Below, in pieces: positions 1 to 6,808 of a stretch of 41,666 bases of DNA. Made by a program: the position numbers and the translations under genes. The stretch spans positions 1 through 41,666 of the forward strand of contig JAPPOT010000540.1 in assembly GCA_028817855.1 (NCBI GenBank), read 5' to 3'. Under the pieces are notes generated by a model. The model was not told where the DNA came from and did no database searches. It was given only the letters and a program-made list of their open reading frames with translations. How positions within the stretch are numbered: the first letter of the stretch is position 1; each line of letters starts with the position of its first letter. Origin of the DNA: Myxococcales bacterium. Its GTDB lineage: Bacteria > Myxococcota_A > Polyangia > Polyangiales > JAFGIB01.

Positions 1-1
1 C

Positions 2-1027
2 TCCTACATCCGGATGCGCAAGGCGCAGCCGGCGGCCACTGCGTTCCGCGAGATCATCGAGGCGATCGATGAGGGCGACGTCGAGGGCGTCGAAGATCCC
101 GACCGCATGCAGGACCTGGCGTGGATCTCGCTCGCGCGCGTCTATTACACCGCGTCCAATCGCGTGGATGACGAGGGGCTGCGCCAGGTCGACGGCGTGC
201 TACTCGGCAACGCCGTGGAGGCGTGGAACAAGCTCGACACCGACAGCGAGTACTGGCTGGACGGCATCTTCGAGGCGTCCTGGGCGTTCTTCCTTGCGGA
301 CGAGTATTCGCGCGCGCTCGGCAACGTCCACACGCTCTTCTCGCCGTACTTCAAGGAGGCGTTTTACCCCGAGGCGATGGTGCTCAAGGCCGTGGTCTTC
401 TTCACCAACTGCCAGATGAAGAACGCCACTGCGATGGTGCAGCTCTTCCCCGAGAAGGACGACCCGGTGAAGAACAGGCTCGACGAGCTACTTCAGAAGT
501 ACCAGGACAACGCCCAGTTCTTCGACTTCCTCAAGAAGGTGCGCAGCGGCGATGCCAATCTGCCGCCGGAGATTCGCGGCATCGTCGGCTCCGCTCTGTC
601 GGATCGCGCCGTGTTGGCCAATCTCGAGTACGTCGCGCTTCTGGAGCAGGAGGAGAAGACCCTCAACAAGGGCGCTTCGCAGTTCAAGAACTCCTCGCTG
701 GGTGCGCGCATCCTTCAGGACATCCTCGTCGCGAAGTCCTTCGCCATCGACCAGGCGGGTGAGATCGCCAAGGCGCGCTACAACCGCCTGGTCGAGGAGA
801 TGCAGGACCTCGCGAACCAGATCGACACCGTCGAGATCGAGGTGCTCAACTACGAGCGCGGTCAGCTGGGGCAGGCTCTGCAGGAGCAGATGACCGCCGC
901 CAGTGAGTCCACTGGTGGTGACGTCTTCGTCTCCTCCGAGCACAACGTATGGCCGTTCAACGGCGAGTACTGGCGTGACGAGCTCGGCTACTACCGGCAG
1001 CAGGTCACCTACAAGTGTGGAAGGTAA
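2..1027 (+). CDS. TPR-like protein, 5' end outside the window
   Basis: The frame is open to the left edge, and codons before the first in-window ATG (14) still read as protein, so this is the C-terminal part (about 341 residues) of a longer gene. The visible part is mostly helical and looks like degenerate TPR units: aromatic and alanine-rich helices in the first 150 residues, then a Gln/Glu-rich stretch likely to form a coiled coil around residues 240-300. It ends in an aromatic block (WPFNGEYWRDELGYYRQQ) that looks like a conserved family signature. The stop codon lies only a few bases before the next start, and the next gene's Shine-Dalgarno sits inside its last codons, so the two are co-transcribed. 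Its position before the GltD-like gene makes it a candidate Glt/Nfs component, possibly GltC-like. That is inference from context; I do not recognise the family securely. Confidence 0.8.
   Translation, partial: SYIRMRKAQPAATAFREIIEAIDEGDVEGVEDPDRMQDLAWISLARVYYTASNRVDDEGLRQVDGVLLGNAVEAWNKLDTDSEYWLDGIFEASWAFFLADEYSRALGNVHTLFSPYFKEAFYPEAMVLKAVVFFTNCQMKNATAMVQLFPEKDDPVKNRLDELLQKYQDNAQFFDFLKKVRSGDANLPPEIRGIVGSALSDRAVLANLEYVALLEQEEKTLNKGASQFKNSSLGARILQDILVAKSFAIDQAGEIAKARYNRLVEEMQDLANQIDTVEIEVLNYERGQLGQALQEQMTAASESTGGDVFVSSEHNVWPFNGEYWRDELGYYRQQVTYKCGR
1019..1024 (+). promoter_or_regulatory. Ribosome binding site deciding the start of the GltD-like gene
   Basis: GGAAGG lies eight bases before the ATG at 1033, inside the last codons of the upstream gene. 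An earlier in-frame ATG at 1015 lies before this site and would add residues ahead of the signal peptide, so 1033 is preferred. Confidence 0.6.
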
Positions 1028-1032
1028 CGGGC

Positions 1033-4000
1033 ATGGGCATGGGACGGATTCGACTCGCAAGCCTGGTGTTTCTGTGCACCACGGTGTTGGCTGCGCCGGC
1101 GCTCGCACAGAAGAAGAAGAACAAGAGCGGCGGCGATGACGCTGGCGCCGCCTCGGCCTCCGGCGGCATGTGCATCGACCCCGGTGCGCCCAAGCGCGTG
1201 ATGGCGTGCGACGGCTCGCTCGGCAAGGCCAAGGGCAAGATGCGCGGAGCCCCGAAGTCGCGGCTGCGCGCGTCAAAGCGGAAGATCGAGAAGCCCAAGG
1301 GCTTCGAGGCCAAGGGCCCGTCCATCGAGCTGGACGTCGCGACGCTCCGCAACAAGGAGAAGGTCGAGCAGAAGGCCGAGTCGCTGCTGCGGCGCGAGAT
1401 CATGGTCACCAAGCGCCTGATCAAGAACACGCGCACCAACGACCCCCGCCGCCCCGACTTCCTATTGCGTCTGGCCGAGGGCTACTTCGAGCTGGTGCAG
1501 GTCGCCACGCGCAACGTTCGCAAGCTCGACGACCCGATCCACCAGGCGTGCCGCGTCAAGAAGAACAAGTCGCGCTGCAACAAGCTTCGCAAGGCCCAGA
1601 AGGCCAACGAGAAGAAGCTCAACGCGACGCGCGAGCAGAACATCAAGACGCTCGCCATGCTGGTGCGCGACCACTCCAACTTCAAGAAGATGGACGAGGT
1701 GCTCTTCTCGCTCGGATTCTCGCTGGAGGAGATGAAGCAGTTCGACCGCGCTCGCCAGGTCTACCACCGGCTCATCAAGGGCTACCCGCAGAGTTCCTTC
1801 ATCCCGAACGCATACCTGTCGTTTGCGGAATACTACTTCCAGCAGGGCGACATGCGAGCCGCCCAGCAGTTCTACCAGAAGGTCACGGAGATCCCGCCGG
1901 AGCGCAATCGCGTCTACGGCTACGCGGTCTACAAACAGGCCTGGTGCCACTACAACCTGGAGGACTACAAGGCCTCGCTGCAGTCCTTCGTCGAGACCAT
2001 CGAGTTCGCCCAGGACAACCCCGAGGCGCACAACGTCGAGAACCTGGCCCGCCAGTCGCGGCGTGAGCTGATCATGCCCTACGCCCAGGTCGGCAACCCG
2101 ACCCGCGCGCTGGACTTCTTCAGCCGCTACGCCAAGGACGACGAGCAGGCCTACGACATGTTCGAGTCGCTCGGTGAACTCTACTACGACACCGGTCAGT
2201 GGCCCGAGGTCATCGCGGTCTACCACAAGCTGATCGGCGAGCGCTCGGAGCACGAGAAGGTCTGCTACTGGCAGACGCGCGTCTCCAATGCGGTGATCAG
2301 CAGCAAGCCGAAGAAGCAGCAGGTGACCGAGGTCCAGCGCATGATCGACCTCTGGGACACCTACACCGAGAGCGCCCACTCCACGGAAGCCAAGGCCAGC
2401 TGCAAGCAGGCGGCCGCTTCCGTGCTGATCGACCTGGCCACGGCCTGGCACCGTGAGGCAATCGGCACCGACACGCAGCCCGGTACCAATGACCGCGGTA
2501 CGATGGAGCAGGCGTCCAAGCTCTACCGGATGATCCTGAAGCATTTCCCCGACATGGAGGAAATGGAGTTCCCGGACATCGACAAGCGCGACTGGCCGAC
2601 CGAGTACAAGGTCAGCTACTACTACGCCGAGCTTCTCTGGAAGATGGAGAACTGGGCGCAGTGCGGTCCCGCGTTCGACAAGGTCCTCGAGGTCAACCCC
2701 AAGGGGCAGTACACCGAGGACGCCGCCTATGCGTCGGTACTTTGCTACAACAAGCAGTACCAGCTGACCTTCGCGAAGAGCGAGAAGCAGGTCAAACACC
2801 GCGAGGGCAAGAAGAAGCGCAAGGGCAAGAAGGCCGCCGAGCCGACCCGCGAGGAGCTGGTCGCGCAGTACAAGGCCAAGGAGCTGTCGCCGCTCGAAAC
2901 CGGCATGCTCCGCGCCTACAAGCGCTATATCTGCTTCGTGCCGGACAGCGAGGACCTGGCGACGATCAAGTACCGCCAGGCGCGCATCTACTACGAGACG
3001 AACCACTTCGAGGAGGCGTCGGTCCTGTTCAAGGACATCGCGTTCAATCACAAGGACAGCGACTTGGGCGTCTTCGCCGCGAACCTCTACCTTGACTCGC
3101 TCAACGTCGTTGGCACCTACAGCGAGCCCGCGCGTCCGTCGTGTTACGACGAGATGAACGACAACATCGAGCCCCTCTACGGCGTTTACTGCGCCACGCC
3201 GCAGGACCGCGAGGACAACATCGAGTTGTGCGAGGTGGTGGAGCAGCTGCGCTGCGACCTCCTTCGCAAGAAGGCGGAGGGCCTGCAGAACAACAAGGAT
3301 TTCAAGAAGGCCGCCCAGCTCTACGTGCGGATCTTCCGCAAGTACCGCGAGTGCGGGCGCCTTGACGAGGTGCTCTACAATGCGGCGCTGAACTTCGAGG
3401 CGGCCCGCTTGCTCGGTCGCGCCATCAAGGTCCGGCGCGTCTTGATCGATCGCTACGAGGACAGCGAGTGGTCGAAGCGCGCGATCTACCTGATCGGCGC
3501 GAACTTCCACGCGCTCGCGATGTACGACATGGCGGCGGACTACTACGAGAAGTTCGCCAACAAGTATCCGGGAGAGCTCGGCAAGGATTGCACCGACGCC
3601 GAGAAGGAGGCCGGAACCTGTACCAACGCCAAGGAGGCGCTCCAGAACGCGACCTTCTTCCGCCTGGGTTTGGGCGATGAGGAGAAGGCCGTCGAGGACG
3701 CCAAGACCTTCGAGAAGAGCTACAAGCGCAAGTTCCCGCGTGAGACCTCGCAGGTGAAGTTCTCACTGGGCTCGATCTACGAGCGCCAGGAGGACTGGGG
3801 CAAGGTCGTCAAGCACTACAGCAGCTTCGCGAGCCAGTACAAGAAGACGGCGCTGCCCCACGAGCTGATCCAGGCCAACGTCAACATCGGCCGGGCCTAC
3901 CTGGCGATGGAGGGCAGGGAGGCCCAGAAGCTTGCGAACAAGAAGAAGTCCTACGGTTTCTTCAGCAAGGCGCTCAACGTGTGGCAGAGCCGTAAGGACG

Positions 4001-4692
4001 ACTTCGGTTCCCTGCCGGTGCCGGACGACCAGAAGCAGCGCTATCTGGGTCAGGCGAAGATCGGCGCGGCCGAGTCGCTCTTCCACCTGGCGGGCAAGGA
4101 CTTCGATAAGTTCACCGCCATCAAGTTCCCGATCTTCAAGTCCAAGATGAAGGGCAAGAAGGGGAGCCTCGAGAAGAAGAAGGCGATGCAGGAGGCCTTC
4201 CAGAAGTGGATGGCCGAGGACTTCACGAAGTGGATGGGCGAGAAGGCCAAGGCCCTTGATGTCGCCCAGAAGTCCTACGAGGGGATCACCGAGCTCAAGG
4301 TGCCCCAGTGGGAGATCGCCGCTGCAACACGCGTCGGCGACATGTACCTCTCCTTCGTCGATGACTTCCGCGACGCCCCGGTGCCGCCAGTGCTCGAGGG
4401 CGACGAGGAGCTGGTCGACATCTACTACCAGGGACTCGACGAGGCCTCGAAGCCGTGGGTGGAGAAGGCCAAGGGTGCCTACGAGTTCTGCCTGATCACG
4501 GCGACCAAGGTGCGCTGGTTCAACGAGTTCATGACCCGTTGCGAACAGGAGCTGTTCAAGCTCGATCCGCGGAAGTACCCGCGCGCCTCCGAGCTGCGTG
4601 GCAGCGATATCTACACGCACAGCATCATGGCCGTGCCCGACCTCATCGAGCTCGGGACCGGCGGTGAGGAAGGTCTGGAAGGAGAGGAATGA
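1033..4692 (+). CDS. gltD: Large secreted TPR protein, GltD/AgmU-like
   Basis: This 1219-residue protein has a signal peptide (basic start, hydrophobic residues 8-24, ALA cleavage site near residue 25), so it should act in the periplasm or at the outer membrane. The rest is almost all TPR-type helical repeats of the outer-membrane-assembly style, with motifs such as FDRARQVYHRLIKGYP near residue 236 and A-x-Y-x-x-x-F...YP units throughout. Two very basic insertions (around residues 588-610 and 1035-1060) interrupt the repeats. Size, export signal, TPR content and the position before a TPR lipoprotein match Myxococcus xanthus AgmU/GltD, a periplasmic part of the gliding complex. The start at 1033 is supported by the GGAAGG site; 1039 is an alternative. 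The stop overlaps the open frame of the next gene, which points to an operon. The TPR and export calls are solid; the orthology rests on context. Confidence 0.82.
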   Translation: MGMGRIRLASLVFLCTTVLAAPALAQKKKNKSGGDDAGAASASGGMCIDPGAPKRVMACDGSLGKAKGKMRGAPKSRLRASKRKIEKPKGFEAKGPSIELDVATLRNKEKVEQKAESLLRREIMVTKRLIKNTRTNDPRRPDFLLRLAEGYFELVQVATRNVRKLDDPIHQACRVKKNKSRCNKLRKAQKANEKKLNATREQNIKTLAMLVRDHSNFKKMDEVLFSLGFSLEEMKQFDRARQVYHRLIKGYPQSSFIPNAYLSFAEYYFQQGDMRAAQQFYQKVTEIPPERNRVYGYAVYKQAWCHYNLEDYKASLQSFVETIEFAQDNPEAHNVENLARQSRRELIMPYAQVGNPTRALDFFSRYAKDDEQAYDMFESLGELYYDTGQWPEVIAVYHKLIGERSEHEKVCYWQTRVSNAVISSKPKKQQVTEVQRMIDLWDTYTESAHSTEAKASCKQAAASVLIDLATAWHREAIGTDTQPGTNDRGTMEQASKLYRMILKHFPDMEEMEFPDIDKRDWPTEYKVSYYYAELLWKMENWAQCGPAFDKVLEVNPKGQYTEDAAYASVLCYNKQYQLTFAKSEKQVKHREGKKKRKGKKAAEPTREELVAQYKAKELSPLETGMLRAYKRYICFVPDSEDLATIKYRQARIYYETNHFEEASVLFKDIAFNHKDSDLGVFAANLYLDSLNVVGTYSEPARPSCYDEMNDNIEPLYGVYCATPQDREDNIELCEVVEQLRCDLLRKKAEGLQNNKDFKKAAQLYVRIFRKYRECGRLDEVLYNAALNFEAARLLGRAIKVRRVLIDRYEDSEWSKRAIYLIGANFHALAMYDMAADYYEKFANKYPGELGKDCTDAEKEAGTCTNAKEALQNATFFRLGLGDEEKAVEDAKTFEKSYKRKFPRETSQVKFSLGSIYERQEDWGKVVKHYSSFASQYKKTALPHELIQANVNIGRAYLAMEGREAQKLANKKKSYGFFSKALNVWQSRKDDFGSLPVPDDQKQRYLGQAKIGAAESLFHLAGKDFDKFTAIKFPIFKSKMKGKKGSLEKKKAMQEAFQKWMAEDFTKWMGEKAKALDVAQKSYEGITELKVPQWEIAAATRVGDMYLSFVDDFRDAPVPPVLEGDEELVDIYYQGLDEASKPWVEKAKGAYEFCLITATKVRWFNEFMTRCEQELFKLDPRKYPRASELRGSDIYTHSIMAVPDLIELGTGGEEGLEGEE

Positions 4693-4706
4693 TGAAGGCG
4701 CTACGT

Positions 4707-4712
4707 AAGGAG
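4707..4712 (+). promoter_or_regulatory. Ribosome binding site deciding the start of the GltE-like gene
   Basis: AAGGAG lies six bases before ATG 4719. Earlier in-frame ATGs at 4689 and 4692 overlap the previous stop, but their nearest purine-rich stretch is too close and they would bury the lipoprotein signal. The start at 4719 gives a normal lipoprotein signal peptide. Confidence 0.6.
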
Positions 4713-4718
4713 AATCCG

Positions 4719-6293
4719 ATGCGTGCTACCAGCATCATGCTTTCGCTTCTCGTTCCCGCGGCCTTCGCGCTGGCGGCGTGCGGAGGTGGCGGTTCCGGCG
4801 GCAGCGGCAGCGGCACCGGTGTCGCCACTACCGGCGGCAAGGCGATCAAGACCGCGGGCGGTCAGAGCGTCAACGTCGAGGCCCACAACAAGTGGAAGGC
4901 CGGCGTTGCGGCGTTCCAAGCGGCCGAGTCCAAGGGCTGGAACGAGGCGCGTTGCGACGACGTGGCCGAGAAGTTCGAGGACGCGGCGGACGCGCAGAAC
5001 AAGTTCGCGGAGGCGATCTACATGGTGGGCGTGGCGCACACCAAGTGCGGTCGTCACCAGAAGGCCGCGAGCTTCTACTCGAAGGCTCTCCGGCAGAACA
5101 CCAAGTTCTGCAAGGCTCGCGTGGCCGTGGGTCTCGACCACTACAAGGCGGGTCGTGAGAGCCAGGCTCAGCGCGAGTTCTCGGCGTCGGTCAAGGACGA
5201 CCCGCAGTGCACCGAGGGCTACGTCAACCTGGCGATCCTCGACCGCAAGCGCGGGCAGTTCAAGGAGGCGCTCAACAACCTCCGCCGCGCCATGGCGATC
5301 GACGCCCAGTACCTGCCGGCCTTCAACGAGATGGCGCTCATCTATCTCGAGCAGGCCAAGGACAACAAGAAGATGCTCGACCTCGCAGAGGTCGTGTGCA
5401 GCCAGGCCCAGAAGATCGATGTGAACTTCCCGCCGATCTACAACACCTGGGGCCTGATCGATCTGCGTCGCGAGAAGATCATCACGGCCGCTGCCAAGTT
5501 CCAGCGCGCCTTCGAGCTCGATCCGAAGATGTTCGAGGCGTACATGAACTTCGCGCAGATCACGATCGGCTTCCGCGGCTACGACGACGCGCGCGCCGCG
5601 TTCAGCAAGGCGCTCGAGCTGCAGCCGAAGAACTTCGACGCCACCGTGGGTCTCGGGGTCGCCTACCGCGGCCTCGAGAACAACAAGAAGGCGGAGGAGA
5701 TGTACGTCAAGGCGCAGAAGATGTCGCCGAACCGTCCCGAGACCTACTACAACCTCGGCGTCCTCTATCAGGACTTCAAGGACGCGACCGTTCCGCAGAT
5801 GAAGAAGGCGCGCTCGTACTACGAGCAGTTCGTCTCACGTGCCAAGGGCAAGTCGCGCTACGAAGACGCGGTCGACGACGTCAAGCGGCGCTGCAAGTAC
5901 GACAAGAAGGGCAAGCGTCGCAAGCGCTCCAAGTGCATCGCGGGCCGCTTCCAGAACATCGAGCTCTTCCTCCAGGCTCTCAAGGAGATGGAGGAGATGG
6001 AGAAGCTCCAGAAGGAGGCCGAGGCCCAGGCCAAGGCGATGGAGGAAGAGGAGAAACGCCAGCTCGAGCTCGAGAAGAAGCGCATGGCCGAGGAAGAGAA
6101 ACAGCGCGCCGAGGAAGAGAAGAAGAAGGCTGCGGAAGCGAAGAAGGCCGAGAAGGAAGGCAAGAAGGCGCCCGCAGCCGGCGATGACAAGAAGGCTGCG
6201 CCCGACGAGGACCCGAAGCCGAAGGCCAAACCCAAGAAGAAGAAGAAGGCCAAGAAGAAGAAGGCTGCTGCCAGCAACGACCTGGAGTGGTGA
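4719..6293 (+). CDS. gltE: TPR lipoprotein with charged coiled-coil tail, GltE/AglT-like
   Basis: This 524-residue protein starts with a lipoprotein signal peptide; the lipobox LAAC places the lipidated cysteine at residue 21, followed by a Gly/Ser-rich linker. Residues about 60-390 are classical TPR units (for example AFSKALELQPKNFDATVGLG and YYNLGVLYQDFKDA). After a short Cys-containing basic segment, the last 110 residues are a Glu/Lys/Ala-rich coiled coil that becomes a nearly pure Lys/Ala tail ending in LEW. It follows the GltD-like gene with overlapping reading frames, the same order as agmU and aglT in Myxococcus xanthus, where AglT/GltE is a TPR lipoprotein of the gliding complex. The long basic tail could bind peptidoglycan, acidic polymers or a partner protein (inference). 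The +2 residue after the lipid cysteine is Gly, so no inner-membrane retention signal is evident by the enterobacterial rule. Confidence 0.82.
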   Translation: MRATSIMLSLLVPAAFALAACGGGGSGGSGSGTGVATTGGKAIKTAGGQSVNVEAHNKWKAGVAAFQAAESKGWNEARCDDVAEKFEDAADAQNKFAEAIYMVGVAHTKCGRHQKAASFYSKALRQNTKFCKARVAVGLDHYKAGRESQAQREFSASVKDDPQCTEGYVNLAILDRKRGQFKEALNNLRRAMAIDAQYLPAFNEMALIYLEQAKDNKKMLDLAEVVCSQAQKIDVNFPPIYNTWGLIDLRREKIITAAAKFQRAFELDPKMFEAYMNFAQITIGFRGYDDARAAFSKALELQPKNFDATVGLGVAYRGLENNKKAEEMYVKAQKMSPNRPETYYNLGVLYQDFKDATVPQMKKARSYYEQFVSRAKGKSRYEDAVDDVKRRCKYDKKGKRRKRSKCIAGRFQNIELFLQALKEMEEMEKLQKEAEAQAKAMEEEEKRQLELEKKRMAEEEKQRAEEEKKKAAEAKKAEKEGKKAPAAGDDKKAAPDEDPKPKAKPKKKKKAKKKKAAASNDLEW

Positions 6294-6301
6294 TCGCGCG
6301 C

Positions 6302-6325
6302 GGCGGGGGCCTCAGGGATCCCGCC
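6302..6325 (+). terminator. Possible weak hairpin after the GltE-like gene
   Basis: GGCGGG (6302-6307) can pair with CCCGCC (6320-6325) across a 12-base loop, eight bases after the stop codon. There is no T-run after it, so it may be only an RNA-stability element or chance pairing in GC-rich DNA. The remaining 6326-6453 interval is AT-richer near 6355-6390 and could hold a promoter for the next small gene, but I see no convincing -35/-10 pair. Confidence 0.22.
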
Positions 6326-6453
6326 TGCGTCCGCCCCTGCGGGTGTGAAGGCTTCGTACATTAAAGAACGGAAAACGAGGAAAAGCTCGCAAGATGGCGT
6401 TGCCGAAGGTGGGGCGCCTGGATAGGATGGCGGGCACTGTGGGAGATGTGGTC

Positions 6454-6693
6454 ATGAAGAAGCTGCTACTGACAGTCATGGCGGTCATCGCGGTTGGGGC
6501 TTTCGCGCTCCCGGTGGCGGCGCAGGACGACAACACCACGAGTTACGACTTCGAGGACGACCTCGTTCAAGGTGACCTCGTTCGGCCGGATGGTGAGAAC
6601 CTGATGGTCCGGCGGCGGGGGGCGCGGGAGTCGCTCATCCGCATCCGGGAGCATTTCATCCCCGAGCTCCTGAAATCGGTCGAGAATTTGTAG
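6454..6693 (+). CDS. Small exported protein, possible GltF
   Basis: The 79-residue product has a clear signal peptide (MKK, hydrophobic core, cleavage near VAAQ at residues 21-24), leaving a mature protein of about 55 residues. The mature part is acidic first (DDNTTSYDFEDDLV), then has VRPDGE, then a basic stretch and a helical end (SLIRIREHFIPELLKSVENL). GGGAG eight bases upstream supports this start; an ATG at 6394 in the same frame would place 20 extra residues before the signal peptide. Its place between the GltE-like and GltG-like genes is that of gltF in the Myxococcus xanthus gliding cluster. I am confident that it is a real exported small protein and less sure of its identity with GltF. 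No enzymatic motif is visible. Roughly 110-160 bases separate it from each neighbour, so it may have its own promoter. Confidence 0.75.
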   Translation: MKKLLLTVMAVIAVGAFALPVAAQDDNTTSYDFEDDLVQGDLVRPDGENLMVRRRGARESLIRIREHFIPELLKSVENL

Positions 6694-6776
6694 CGGGCTG
6701 GGAACCCGAGCTTGGAACTTGTTGTCTATGAAGCCGGCCGGTGTATCGCCGGCAGCGTGTAGAACCGACGAATTTT

Positions 6777-6793
6777 ACGTGTGAACGTCACGT
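6777..6793. promoter_or_regulatory. Dyad just upstream of the GltG-like start
   Basis: ACGTG (6777-6781) and CACGT (6789-6793) form an inverted repeat with a 7-base spacer, 15 bases before the GTG start at 6809. A second GC-rich dyad, GCCGGC (6733-6738 and 6748-6753), lies 25-45 bases further upstream in the same 115-bp gap. The pair could be an operator or a leader hairpin affecting translation. The function is inferred only from position. Confidence 0.25.
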
Positions 6794-6797
6794 ACAC

Positions 6798-6803
6798 TGG
6801 AGG
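6798..6803 (+). promoter_or_regulatory. Ribosome binding site for the GltG-like gene
   Basis: TGGAGG ends five bases before the GTG at 6809 and only two before the GTG at 6806. Spacing favours 6809, giving a protein that begins MPIPITFHIYENG. Confidence 0.55.
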
Positions 6804-6808
6804 CTGTG

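Noticed and set aside
1462..3510. 682-residue minus-strand open frame
   Set aside because: Antisense shadow of the GltD-like gene; no family motifs, Leu/Val/Arg-rich composition.
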